Assembly (NCBI RefSeq): GCF_900200035.1
Contig: NZ_FZTC01000015.1
Span: 62,001 to 126,000, forward strand
From: Klebsiella grimontii
GTDB taxonomy: Bacteria; Pseudomonadota; Gammaproteobacteria; Enterobacterales; Enterobacteriaceae
Reading direction: 5' to 3'
Length of the DNA stretch: 64,000 nucleotides
Part shown: positions 17,075 through 26,793 of the stretch, piece after piece
How the letters are laid out: the number at the start of each line of letters is the position of its first letter
How positions within the stretch are numbered: the first letter of the stretch is position 1
The notes under the pieces: model-generated
Told to the model about the DNA's origin: nothing
Seen by the model: only the letters and a program-made list of their open reading frames with translations
The model's database searches: none
Program-made: the position numbers and the translations under genes

Positions 17075-18055
17075 ATGATAACTCTATTTTTAGGAGCTGG
17101 TTTTTCGAAATGGGCATTCGACTTACCTTTAGTAAATCAATTATTTGATTTAAATATCTCGGCGACATCAGAGCAAGAGGTAAAAAAACTAGCTTTAATT
17201 GAAAAGGATTGGGGAGATTGGCGGAAAAAAAATCCTGATGTAACTCCTGAAAAATTTGTCTATTGGTGCATGAATAAATCATCGCATAGAAAAAGTCGCA
17301 TAATTTGGTATGTGAGTCGTCGCCTAACAGAACCATTCATGACTAAAATCAGGGGTTCATATACTTCGGCAATGTTTGATGAGAGATCAATTAGAGAAAA
17401 TGAAAGAATAAAGTATCTTCGAGAGTTCTTTGCGAAATTAAGCGAAAATGGTTTAAGTGGAATTCTTACTTGTAATTACGATACAATTACTGAGTGTGCT
17501 TTGGGTATGTCTGGATTTAACTACGGTGTCATCGGTGAACAATTGTTCGGAAGAGGAATAAATCCATTATTCCCATGGCAAAATGCACACTTACAGGTTA
17601 CTGGTTCAATTTCATTAGCTAAATTACACGGTTCGTTGTCTTGGGATATAAATACAAAATACACAAGTGGAAAACCGGGAAGAAATGGAAAAGCACTAAT
17701 TATTCCACCAGCACCAGAAAAAAAACCACCAGTAGAACTACAGTATACTTGGACTTTAGGAGCAAAACTATTAGAACAAAGTAACATTTTAATTATATTT
17801 GGTTTTGCATTTAACCCATACGATCAGGCATTGCTAGAGTATTTAAAGAAGCATGGTTCTAACCTCCAAAAAGTTATTTTAGTTGATCCATTTCCAAATA
17901 TAGCAAGTGCCCAAGCACTTTGGCCTGATGTTTCAATACAAGTAATTGACCCAAGAGATAATTTTGATGCTGACACCTTACTTTCAGTGCTTAGTAGAAA
18001 GATGAAGAAAACACCTAACAATATTTTACTATCAAACAAGGATCACTCATCTTGA
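17075..18055 (+). CDS. SIR2-like NAD-binding protein, probable defence effector
   Basis: 326 residues with sirtuin-type landmarks: 'LFLGAGFSKWAFDLP' at the N-terminus (the GAG(F)S NAD loop), 'LTCNYDT' at about 131-137, 'AKLHGSLSW' at about 182-190, and 'LIIFGFAFNPYDQALLEYL' near the C-terminus. Proteins of this SIR2-like class act in several phage-defence systems as NADases that drain NAD from infected cells; others are of unknown role. An AGGAG-like site precedes the ATG. It is the middle gene of the trio with DUF4365 and DUF3644 proteins. NADase activity is an inference. Confidence 0.8.
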   Translation: MITLFLGAGFSKWAFDLPLVNQLFDLNISATSEQEVKKLALIEKDWGDWRKKNPDVTPEKFVYWCMNKSSHRKSRIIWYVSRRLTEPFMTKIRGSYTSAMFDERSIRENERIKYLREFFAKLSENGLSGILTCNYDTITECALGMSGFNYGVIGEQLFGRGINPLFPWQNAHLQVTGSISLAKLHGSLSWDINTKYTSGKPGRNGKALIIPPAPEKKPPVELQYTWTLGAKLLEQSNILIIFGFAFNPYDQALLEYLKKHGSNLQKVILVDPFPNIASAQALWPDVSIQVIDPRDNFDADTLLSVLSRKMKKTPNNILLSNKDHSS

Positions 18056-18131
18056 ACAACTGCTCTAAATATCGAATATCAGTCAGCTATTAAAATATAT
18101 TTATATATAATCAGATTGCAAGGATCAAAGA

Positions 18132-19385
18132 ATGAATAGATATGATAAAGTTGATTTAGCATATGAATTTTTGAGCAAAATGGAAAAGAAAGGTGAAGCT
18201 TTCACAATAGAACAACTTGTTGAAACCACTGGTTGGGCTATTGACACTTGTCGAACCTATCCGTCTAAACGTTGGCATCAGTACATTGAAAAAGATGGTT
18301 CACAATATACAACCTCAGGAATTATTTATCTAAGTAAAGAGGAGTTTAGATCAGTTCACAGTCAAAAGCTTCAACAGACGACCGATCAATCAATAAAAGG
18401 AATCTTCATTCATAAAGCTAAAGAATTCGCCCTACTAGCAGTAAGCACTTATAATAATCCATACACAGAATTCAAAACTCATGGATTCATTGTAAATATC
18501 ATCATCGCTTACACTTCATTATTTCATGCTATTTTTAATAAAAAAGGAATTAATTATTTTCATTTTAATGATAATGCAGAAAAAATTTTCATTGATGGCG
18601 AGGAAAAAGCATGGGAACTTGCAGAATGCATAGATGAATACTGGCGTGGTGTTATGACACCTGAAAAAGCAAATATAATTTTTCTTATTGGATTGCGAAA
18701 TAGAATAGAGCATCGAAGTTTACCTGCTATAGATCTTGCGGTTTGTGGAGAATGCCAATCTGCTTTAATTAATTTTGAAAATATTTTAGTAGAAGAGTTT
18801 GGTGATGAACATGCGCTAGCGACAAGTCTTGCCATAGCAATGCAATTGACTCGGGTTTCAGAGCAAGCTCAAATCGACGCATTAAAACAGATGCAAAAAG
18901 AAAATTACAAGGTAGTCCGTGAGTATATGGAAACTTATCGCAATGATTTAGGCAACGATTTAGTTGAAAGTCAAAAATATAGGATTCGAGCATTTTTAGT
19001 TCCGAAATTAGGAAATCATGCAAGTTCGTCCGATATGGCTATTGAGTTTATTAATGTAAACAAATTAACAGAAGAGGAAAGAGAGAACTATGAGCAGGGA
19101 GTTGCATTTATAAAGGGTGTTGAAAATCCGTTTAAACTTAGGCCGTCAAAAGTTGTAGAAGCTTTGGCTAAAAAAATACTAGATTTCAATATGGCCCTCC
19201 ATACTAAATGCTGGAAATATTATGAGGCAAGGCCAAGAGAAATAGAAAGAAACTTCAAAGGTGAATATTCTGGTTTTGTGGAGGGTTTTGAAGGATATCT
19301 TTACACACAACAGTGGGTAAAATTTTTAACTACAGAACTAAAAAATCCAGAAAAACTAAGTCAGATCAGGAGGCAAACTATTTAA
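18132..19385 (+). CDS. DUF3644 protein with HEPN-type RNase motif
   Basis: 417 residues. The DUF3644 region starts near residue 93 ('HKAKEFALLAVSTYNNP', 'GFIVNIIIAYTSLFHAIF'). At 187-195 it reads 'GLRNRIEHR', giving Arg189-X4-His194, the signature of HEPN ribonucleases, in a predicted helix. The first 75 residues resemble a small DNA-binding or modification-sensing head ('FTIEQLVETTGWAIDTCRTY'). HEPN proteins commonly act as toxins that cut tRNA or mRNA. The gene follows the SIR2-like gene after 76 bp, so it could be a second effector or the partner that controls the others. Confidence 0.72.
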   Translation: MNRYDKVDLAYEFLSKMEKKGEAFTIEQLVETTGWAIDTCRTYPSKRWHQYIEKDGSQYTTSGIIYLSKEEFRSVHSQKLQQTTDQSIKGIFIHKAKEFALLAVSTYNNPYTEFKTHGFIVNIIIAYTSLFHAIFNKKGINYFHFNDNAEKIFIDGEEKAWELAECIDEYWRGVMTPEKANIIFLIGLRNRIEHRSLPAIDLAVCGECQSALINFENILVEEFGDEHALATSLAIAMQLTRVSEQAQIDALKQMQKENYKVVREYMETYRNDLGNDLVESQKYRIRAFLVPKLGNHASSSDMAIEFINVNKLTEEERENYEQGVAFIKGVENPFKLRPSKVVEALAKKILDFNMALHTKCWKYYEARPREIERNFKGEYSGFVEGFEGYLYTQQWVKFLTTELKNPEKLSQIRRQTI

Positions 19386-19679
19386 CAATAATAATCCATA
19401 ATGAAAAGCATTGGATACACGGTAAATGCGCCAACAATTAAAGCAGCAATGGTGCCAAGCACAAGGAGCAATTACAAAAAAGAGAACCCTTGCTGGATTT
19501 TTTGGTTTGCGTTATTTATTTCCATTGATTACCTCCATATTTGTTATTGATAAATACAGAGATAAGGTATTGAGAAAATTAATCAACACACGAAGGATAT
19601 TGTGGGGTATTTTCGTGATGGATGGCTTACCTTAAATAGCCATTCAGATACAACGAGATTTAAAATTAAAAATGTCAAT

Positions 19680-21240
19680 TTACACGCCCACACAAGAATA
19701 ACTCACCTTCACAAGGTTATCGCTTGTAGCCGCAACTGAAAAGGTATAATCACTACCCGATGGCGTCTCTACGGTGTGGAATAGCGTCACACTTGAACCT
19801 GATGCCCTGCCATGATCATATTCAAAGGCAGCGGTTTTATCAGATTCAACAAGTAGGCCATTGGCATAAAGATTGGCTGTCATTTGATAAACGGCATAGT
19901 AAACCACCCAGTTGAAGTAAGCGTGAACCAGTATTTTGCCAGAAGCACCACTTCGGCAAGTAAACGCGGAATTGTTGTTGATGCTCCCAGACGAAACAAT
20001 CGTGTTCCCTTCATTACCCTTCCATTCGCCATCAATACACCATACTGGCGATCCATCGGTTGCCTTGCTGATAAGTCCGTAGGTAAGCATGTCTCCCCGG
20101 TAGTGGCTATTGATGTGGGTTGAATGTATCTACCAGCAATATTGCCTGATGCACTGATGCCACCGGTGGTTTTACCATCATTAGATGCTGACAAAACAAG
20201 ATCACCGCGAAGCTTTTGACTTCCCCATACATCAAGCTTAACCGATGAGTTGTTATCGCCATTAAGGGAGAGGTAGCCATCACCCGCCCCGCCTGCGACG
20301 TTAATCAACACCGCATTCTGATTACTGGACCCACCGCCGCCAATTTGGAGACGGCTGCTGTTAGTCTTGGCAGCAACATAGCTATTCGAATCAATGCCAT
20401 TCTTAACGGTCAGATAGCTGTTCATGGATACGTTTTTGCCAAAGGTAGAGAAGCCCGTCACCACCAGATCTTCTGAAACACTGACATTCTTGGCAAAGCG
20501 CCCATAGGAACCATTAAACGAAACCGCATTGACATCACCGGACGCGGTAATGTCTTTGGCGTTGTTGATGCTTTGACCTCCCATGTTGAGATCGCCCGTC
20601 ATTGGCAATGTGCCATCACGATGTAGGTAAACAGAATACATGGAGGAATCGTATCCTACTCGGTAGGCCAGCAATCCAGCCGCATTAATCCCACTATAGT
20701 TATTTTGGTTCTCAGTCCATTGACCACTCGTACCTGATGCGACAGATGCAGATTGCGTCATACCGCTATCAATCCCTGCTGTTTGCATAGCACGGCCTAA
20801 TAAGTCATAGCGAATACGGTCTCCTTCTGACCAAGGCAACGTTGTTATTATCAGTAGTTAGGCGTTGTTCCAGCGCGTTTTAGCAGGATTTTATAAGAAG
20901 ATTTTTGCATATTGACGCCAGTATGACCCGCAGGCAACAGCCCTTCATTAACCAACGTCTGATAAGTAATTTCACAACCATTAGCCGAACAGGTTCTTGG
21001 TCCCGGATCGCTTGTCTGGCTGCTGCTGGATGTCAGGGTTGAAAGCTTGTCAAAATGAATACTGATATAACGATTAACCGCTTCCCCCATCTGTTTCATT
21101 TGAGCACCAACGGTATTAGCCATGATGGCTTCTTGATCTTGCTTCATGTCCTGAAACTTTATGAATGTCATTGCAGAGCCAATACCTAAAACTAATGTTA
21201 TTCCCAATAAGGAAAAACCTTTTTTATTTATTATTTTCAT
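19680..21240 (-). pseudogene. pilV: Type IV pilus minor pilin PilV (shufflon type), frameshifted
   Basis: Three frames on one strand together give one PilV. 21240-20870 carries the prepilin N-terminus 'KKGFSLLGITLVLGIGSAM'. A short bridge frame reads 'ALEQRLTTDNN'. The next frame begins 'LPWSEGDRIRYDLLGRAMQT' and runs through 'LPMTGDLNMGGQSINNAKDI'. Near 20095 the frame shifts again to 'MLTYGLISKATDGSPVWC', the start of the variable C-terminal segment. PilV is the tip adhesin of R64/IncI-type thin pili used for recipient choice in conjugation. No other pil gene, shufflon repeat or rci recombinase lies nearby, so this is a stranded relic of a plasmid pilus operon. Confidence 0.85.
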
Positions 21241-21573
21241 TTTTCATCGTCCTTTTTACTTTCACGTAATTGTTAATTAGCAAAAATAAAAAAGTGGTCA
21301 ATATTACCTCTGAAATTAAAAAAACATTTTTTAGTTATGAACACCTGATAAACACACACCTTAGGTTGAACTTTAAGTCATCATTGAGTTAGTTAAAATC
21401 AATATAATAACTGAATGTTATTGTTACCACCCTATCCATGCACTGTATAACAAACCATATCCCACAAATCTAAATTATTAGATAAAATAGAATACAGCTT
21501 TAAATCTTTCTATGCCAAAACTATGCCAAAAAAATCAGTGTAATAATGCCATTAAAAATCAGAGGGTTAATGC
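21241..21573. other. AT-rich divergent spacer
   Basis: 333 bp between pilV (minus) and the dGTPase gene (plus), with no coding frame. TATGCCAAAA occurs twice in tandem at about 21511-21531, close to the dGTPase start, and could be a regulatory site. Promoters for both genes must lie here. Confidence 0.4.
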
Positions 21574-22911
21574 ATGAATACTGCGTACTGGAGTAGAAGA
21601 AAACAGAATGATGATGATAACTACCCTGTAAAAGAATTCAATTCAAATACTGAGGACAGCCAGTACCAAAGAGACAGAGCAAGGGTTATTCATTCGGCAG
21701 CATTTAGACGATTACAAACTAAGACGCAAGTATTAGGACTCGGAGAAAATGATTTTTACCGGACACGATTAACACATTCTTTAGAGGTAGCACAGATAGG
21801 CTCTGCCATTTGTGAAAGATTACATGAAAAGTATACGACAGATGAACTCATTAGATCGTGGATTCCATCCTTAAGCCTGATTGAGGCTATCGGTTTGAGT
21901 CATGATATAGGTCACCCTCCTTTCGGTCATGGTGGTGAAGTAGCACTTAACTATTCAATGATTGATTCGGGTGGATTTGAAGGCAACGGGCAGACCCTAA
22001 GAATTGTTAGTCGCCTTGCCGAATACTCACCAAATCATGGCATGGATTTGACTCGAAGAACCCTTTTAGGACTGGTAAAATATCCGGCTCCATATAGCAA
22101 AGTAAGAAACTATAATCAAAAGGAAATATCCCAAACTATTCTTCCCTTAAATTTAGATAACTGGCACCCCCCAAAATGTTATCTTGATGATGAAAAAAAT
22201 TTACTTGATTGGATTTTTAAAGAAATCCCTAAAAATGACATTGAGATATTTTCAACCATTAAATTTGTAGAGAGCAATCATCATGAAACAATTTTCAAAT
22301 CATTTGACACGACAATTATGGAGCTTGCTGATGATATTTCATATGGAGTTCATGATTTAGAAGACGGTATAGCATTAGGTCTCATAACTAAAAGCATGTG
22401 GGAAAGCGATATTATCCCAATAATTTTAGCTCATAATAATAATCAACTGGCAGAAAACATTGATTTCTATAATGAAAATCTCTTCGATGGTTCTAATAAA
22501 GAAAGAAAACATGCAATAAGTAAATTAGTAGGGTATTTTATTTCATCTATACATGTTGAAAGGAATGATGTTTTCGACACACCACTTTTAATGCTAAAAG
22601 CCACCCAAGATAATGACAGCATGAGCATCTTGAAAGCGTTAAAAAAATTCGTCATGAATCGGGTAATAAAAACTCCAGAAGTTCAGGTTTTAGAATATAA
22701 AGGTCAACAAATCATATTAAGGATATTTGAAGTCTTACGTGAAAATCCTAACCGATTGCTTCCAAAAAATACACTCAGTGCTTATAAAAATGCTGAAAAT
22801 AAAAACAGAGTTTTATGCGATTATATATCTGGAATGACTGACAGTTATGCAACAAAACTGTACCACAAATTATTCACACCAGATATCGGTTCAATTTTTG
22901 ATAGGTTGTAG
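21574..22911 (+). CDS. dGTPase-like HD-domain triphosphohydrolase
   Basis: 445 residues, a little shorter than E. coli Dgt (505). The N-terminus 'RDRARVIHSAAFRRLQTKTQ' and the HD-domain residues 'RLTHSLEVAQIG' (His68), 'GLSHDIGHPPFGHGGE' (His110-Asp111) and 'GGFEGNGQTLRIV' are all intact. Later 'IMELADDISYGVHDLEDGI' supplies the remaining metal ligand. Such enzymes split dGTP to deoxyguanosine and triphosphate. Island-encoded members can protect against phage by draining dGTP. It is followed after 32 bp by an unrecognised gene, so the pair may be one system. Confidence 0.88.
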   Translation: MNTAYWSRRKQNDDDNYPVKEFNSNTEDSQYQRDRARVIHSAAFRRLQTKTQVLGLGENDFYRTRLTHSLEVAQIGSAICERLHEKYTTDELIRSWIPSLSLIEAIGLSHDIGHPPFGHGGEVALNYSMIDSGGFEGNGQTLRIVSRLAEYSPNHGMDLTRRTLLGLVKYPAPYSKVRNYNQKEISQTILPLNLDNWHPPKCYLDDEKNLLDWIFKEIPKNDIEIFSTIKFVESNHHETIFKSFDTTIMELADDISYGVHDLEDGIALGLITKSMWESDIIPIILAHNNNQLAENIDFYNENLFDGSNKERKHAISKLVGYFISSIHVERNDVFDTPLLMLKATQDNDSMSILKALKKFVMNRVIKTPEVQVLEYKGQQIILRIFEVLRENPNRLLPKNTLSAYKNAENKNRVLCDYISGMTDSYATKLYHKLFTPDIGSIFDRL

Positions 22912-22943
22912 ATAAAAATATAAAATTACAACAAGGATAAAGC

Positions 22944-23657
22944 ATGAAGATTGACAACATACAGCTACACTCTTTCTTACGCTCACAGGATATAACGTAT
23001 TTTCATCATGCAAATACTGTAGCAACTGCAATATCTTTTATTAGGAATGGGGGGCTAGTTTCAAGAAGTGATATTGAAAGACTTGGAGCATTTCAAACGA
23101 AGCAGGAATCCGACCCGGAAGATAAGCAGTATGACGTCTGGGGAGATGTGTTTTTGGACACAGTGGACCTTCATGGTTTTTTCCCGAGACAAAACCTATA
23201 TGGTCCTGTTTTGTTCAAGTTTAATATAGATTTTCTACTTCATGAAAATTTAGATATATGGATAACAAAAACAAACCCAATGTTTTGGATCCCAAACATG
23301 TCAAGTAATGAAAGATACTTCCAAGGCATGTCTGACATTTTACTGAACTGGAATAATTTTGATCGCCAACGCAAAATGATAACAATACGAAAACCATACC
23401 ACCCAGTACTATTTAAGTACTTGGAGGAAATAGTTCTTGATGATCCCGGCGTTCAAATTTATGACGAAACCATACTTTATGATGTAGCACATGCATCGTT
23501 AAGTATAGAATTGAACAATGTTCAATTGCCTTTAACACTATTAACAAAAAGACATTGTAGCGGGTGTTTTTGCCAAGACAATTACCTAAGACAATTAACT
23601 ATAGAGAAGTTAATAAGTCTATTCTTAGCACCACAACATAAGCATTGGAGAAACTAG
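22944..23657 (+). CDS. Unknown protein paired with the dGTPase (237 aa)
   Basis: It starts 32 bp after the dGTPase gene with AAGGA upstream and is surely cotranscribed. There is no signal peptide or membrane helix. The N-terminal text 'YFHHANTVATAISFIRNGGLVSR', split by eye into a His-rich strand, a helix and a glycine turn, recalls the opening of DarT-like ADP-ribosyltransferases ('ItHi.Nl..il..G'). 'GDVFLDTVDLH' and 'LYGPVLFKFNIDFLL' follow. The end has a possible metal site, 'KRHCSGCFCQ' (H-C-x2-C-x-C). The ADP-ribosyltransferase idea is weak; the family is unrecognised. Confidence 0.6.
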   Translation: MKIDNIQLHSFLRSQDITYFHHANTVATAISFIRNGGLVSRSDIERLGAFQTKQESDPEDKQYDVWGDVFLDTVDLHGFFPRQNLYGPVLFKFNIDFLLHENLDIWITKTNPMFWIPNMSSNERYFQGMSDILLNWNNFDRQRKMITIRKPYHPVLFKYLEEIVLDDPGVQIYDETILYDVAHASLSIELNNVQLPLTLLTKRHCSGCFCQDNYLRQLTIEKLISLFLAPQHKHWRN

Positions 23658-23719
23658 ATTTGCGATATTTAAATAACATTTAAATACTTGCCGACTCACC
23701 CTCTGGGGCTTGTTCAACA

Positions 23720-23758
23720 GTTCACCGACCTAAAAGCAAGTTTTAGGCCGGTTCACCG
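23720..23758. terminator. Stem-loop between convergent genes
   Basis: CCTAAAA and TTTTAGG pair around a 5-nt loop (23729-23747) and are flanked by two direct copies of GTTCACCG (23720 and 23751). It lies where the dGTPase operon and the accessory transfer genes converge, so a bidirectional terminator is likely. Confidence 0.55.
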
Positions 23759-23778
23759 TTTGGACGTGAAAAACATGA

Positions 23779-24063
23779 TTAGGACTTAGTTCTGTTTATA
23801 ACAGTATCGATATAGGTTTGGCCCTGTACTCGGTAGGCTTTGATATCACTCTCATGAAGATTCTGGATATCAAGCAGAACCCCAAAGACTAATTCCTTAT
23901 CTACATAACCAATATCACATCCTAAGACTTTGGCAACCTCTGCACCGAAAATAATTTTCTGACGAGTATTCTTTTTTTTTGTTTGTTGTTTCTTTTTGGC
24001 TTCCAAGAAGTATAGACGTTCCTGCGCTGAAGCAATTTGTTGTTTAATTGTTTTTGTTGTCAT
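23779..24063 (-). CDS. Relaxosome accessory protein, TraD/MobC-like
   Basis: 94 residues. A basic coiled N-terminus ('QIASAQERLYFLEAKKKQQT') leads to 'NTRQKIIFGAEVAKVLGCDI' and 'ELVFGVLLDI', the pattern of small TraD/MobC-type accessory proteins in which a basic helix is followed by a 'K...G.L....G' helix. These help a relaxase bind or open oriT. It overlaps the preceding small gene by one base (TAATG) and is divergent from the relaxase gene across the probable oriT region, the usual arrangement for mobilizable plasmids. Confidence 0.6.
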   Translation of the reverse strand: MTTKTIKQQIASAQERLYFLEAKKKQQTKKKNTRQKIIFGAEVAKVLGCDIGYVDKELVFGVLLDIQNLHESDIKAYRVQGQTYIDTVINRTKS

Positions 24064-24317
24064 TATTTATCTCCCCAATGTTTTTTCTTGTTGGAATAAG
24101 GGATGTCAGCATAGTCATAACCATTACTAATCTGTTTCTTGATTGATCTTATTTTCATCTTGAACTGTTGCTTTATCTGGCGCTTCTTTGCTTGTTCCCT
24201 AATATTTATTACTATCTTTTCTGCTTCTAAATAGGCTTGTTCCGTATCGGTATAAACACCTTCATCAAGAAGTTTTTTGGCTTCCCAATCAATGGCTTCA
24301 TCATTATTTTTATACAT
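24063..24317 (-). CDS. Small charged protein beside the transfer genes (84 aa)
   Basis: AGGAGG lies before the ATG, and the stop overlaps the start of the accessory transfer gene, so the two are translated together. The protein is hydrophilic and helical with alternating acidic and basic blocks ('DTEQAYLEAEKIVINIREQA', then a Lys/Arg/Gln-rich stretch). I do not recognise the family. The context suggests a relaxosome component or its regulator. Confidence 0.6.
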   Translation of the reverse strand: MYKNNDEAIDWEAKKLLDEGVYTDTEQAYLEAEKIVINIREQAKKRQIKQQFKMKIRSIKKQISNGYDYADIPYSNKKKHWGDK

Positions 24318-25177
24318 TAAACCTCCTTATGTTTGTTATAGGTTATCCTTTACCATATTTTTAATAATTATCAACACAGGAAACTAATTTTATTTTATAA
24401 AATGCAAGCTCATAAGGCTTATATTTAAATCCCACGCCACAGCATTAATCATTTCATTTAACTTATATCACTTATGTAGGCAATTATAGTTATTAAGAAA
24501 AAGATAGATAGAATCTAACTTAACCGCTTATATATGATCTATTAAATAGGTTAAACGCATATATTTGAGCGATTCAAAGCATCAGAATATTCATACCATC
24601 AATACATGGAATCCTGACCAGTTGAAAGGGATGGTAAATTTATGGCAATAAATTAAGCAACACTATACGATAGTAATCACTAACTGTTTTGTCTAATACT
24701 CACCACGTTACTTAATTTTTCTCGTTAATGTTTTTCATATTATCTCTTAAATTTTCACTATGATTTCCCATCCTAACCTGTGAAGGTTGCCACAGGGAAA
24801 ACTACAGACAAAAAGCTACTATTTTATTGTTTTAGGGCTTTCCCGCCTTACGGCGGGATAAATTAACACTCTTCTTGTCCTTCGGACCCCATCTAAAACC
24901 CATCGGGTTAATATCGCGTAATACTTCGCCCTTTCATCTAGATTGCGCCGCTTAATTCGGCGTTTTGTTTTACAGACATTAATATATTTCGTATTAATTA
25001 AGTAGGGGCTTTTACATTGTTAGAAAAAACAATGCCCACTTATACACTCACTTCGTGAGCGTGTGGGGTCTACCGACGGTTGCCTGCCGCAGGCTAAAAG
25101 ACAGGTCAACGTCAACATAAAATTTTTTCTTGCGAAAAACTAACAGCAGCATGGTTATATTTGAGGTTATTTATTAT
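24318..25177. other. Non-coding region with probable transfer origin (oriT)
   Basis: About 860 bp separate the minus-strand accessory genes from the plus-strand relaxase gene. The right third is strongly structured: TCCCGCC-TTAC-GGCGGGA at 24841-24858, ACACTCAC-TTC-GTGAGCGTGT at 25044-25064 and GCCTG-CCG-CAGGC at 25082-25094. Such stem-loops just before a MOBQ relaxase gene are typical of oriT. The nick site itself cannot be fixed by eye. Confidence 0.5.
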
Positions 25178-26584
25178 ATGGCGATTTTTCATCTGGAGTT
25201 TAAAATTGTGAAGCGCTCTGATGGTATGTCTTCCTGTAGGAAGGCAGCCTACCACGCGCGTTGCAGAATAACAGATGATCGTACAGGCAATACCTACGAT
25301 TTTAGCCACAGAACAGATTTATTCCATCATCAGATATTATCCCCTGATTCTGCTCCTTCTTATATTATCGAAAGCTCAACCACCCTGTGGAATGAAGTTG
25401 AAAGAGTTGAGCGTCAGAAAGACGGTCAAACAGCCCGTTATTTTGATATAGCTATTCCCTGTGAACTGAGCAATGAAGACAAGATAAAATTAGTAGCTGA
25501 ATACTGCCAGAAAAATTTCGTTGATAAGGGAATGATTGCTGATATTGCTTTTCATGATCTCAATGGTGAAAATCCCCATGCGCATGTGATGTTGACATTA
25601 AAGCCAATCACCGCTGATGGCTTTGGCAAAAAAGAAAGAAGCTGGAACGACAAGAAAAACGTAATCCTTTGGCGTGAATCATGGTCAGTGATTGCCAATC
25701 GTTATCTTACTGATGCTGGCAGTAATGAATGTATTGATCATCGCTCTATTGATGCTCAACACAGTGAAGCACTCGAAAACGCTGCTATTACATTAGACGT
25801 TGAAGAAAAAGCGCTATGGCTTGCCAAAGCAACGTTAACCAGCCGTCCACCAATGCAACGTGTTCACCGTGCTAAGTGGAACAGCAAACAGGTTCAGGAA
25901 AAACGTGCTGCTGAACAGGCTGTTCGTGATGAGATGAAACAAGAAGCTCAGGCCACATACAACATCTTCAAAGATTTAGATCTGCAGATCGTTGTTGACC
26001 TTAGAAGTTTCACGATATCCGAACTGTCTGAGCCTGTTGAAATCGTATTGCCAGAAACAAGTACGCAGTCATCGTCATCAGAGGATCAACAGCCTGTTCT
26101 GGTCGCCCCTGCACCTCATGCACGCACTAAATTGAAAACCCCATCATCTTCAACTGCCAGAGCGGTCAAACGCGCTCCTCTTAAAAGTAAGAGGAAGCAG
26201 GTCAAACCCCGTCAGAGTGATGTGTTCACGCGTTTCACGCTATTGGTAATAGCATATATAAAAGAGAAATTCGTCTGGGCCAAGAAGAAGCCTGTTGCTC
26301 CTGATGTTGACCATGACAAGCGTATTGCCGAAAACTATGTGTTTGATGAAGTGCAGGGGATCTATGTGCCACGTGCTGAGCATGAAAGACGTGTCAAATT
26401 TAACAGTGATGATTACAAGCCTACCAAAGATGAGATTAGACGTTTTCCAAGTCGTTTAACTAAGCCTGAACTGCCAGATAGCACACTAGACTACATCTCT
26501 TCCCATCCAACCGGTTTAGGACAAACAGCGCCAACACTCAGACATCCCAAACTTTATGCTCACCAAAGGACTAAAAAAGAATAA
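25178..26584 (+). CDS. Mobilization relaxase MobA/MobL (MOBQ type)
   Basis: 468 residues from the ATG at 25178; the longer reading from 25130 lacks the family start 'MAIFHLEFKIVKRSDG'. The relaxase domain covers about residues 1-190: 'SSCRKAAYHARC' near the N-terminus, 'FDIAIPCELS', and the metal-binding triple-histidine motif in 'FHDLNGENPHAHVMLTL'. The C-terminal half is variable, with a Pro/Ser-rich linker. There is no primase or type IV coupling gene nearby, so the element would be mobilised by a helper conjugative system. It nicks oriT, probably in the structured DNA just upstream. Confidence 0.88.
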   Translation: MAIFHLEFKIVKRSDGMSSCRKAAYHARCRITDDRTGNTYDFSHRTDLFHHQILSPDSAPSYIIESSTTLWNEVERVERQKDGQTARYFDIAIPCELSNEDKIKLVAEYCQKNFVDKGMIADIAFHDLNGENPHAHVMLTLKPITADGFGKKERSWNDKKNVILWRESWSVIANRYLTDAGSNECIDHRSIDAQHSEALENAAITLDVEEKALWLAKATLTSRPPMQRVHRAKWNSKQVQEKRAAEQAVRDEMKQEAQATYNIFKDLDLQIVVDLRSFTISELSEPVEIVLPETSTQSSSSEDQQPVLVAPAPHARTKLKTPSSSTARAVKRAPLKSKRKQVKPRQSDVFTRFTLLVIAYIKEKFVWAKKKPVAPDVDHDKRIAENYVFDEVQGIYVPRAEHERRVKFNSDDYKPTKDEIRRFPSRLTKPELPDSTLDYISSHPTGLGQTAPTLRHPKLYAHQRTKKE

Positions 26585-26793
26585 TAATAGGTTTAAAAAG
26601 TGAAAATGCATTGATATAATCAATGATAAGTTTAGAGTTTTTTATGTAAGAGTTCATCATAATAACAATAAAAGTATTTAATAAATACCTTCCACAACAC
26701 CACTAATTAAAAGCAGCAACATTAGTTTAGATAAATAGTCTGAAATAAAATTATTTAGATGATATAAACATAATTTAACAAAAGGATATTCAC

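Noticed and set aside
19426..19635. 69-codon open frame after the DUF3644 gene
   Set aside because: No ribosome site and no family pattern; probably accidental in AT-rich DNA.
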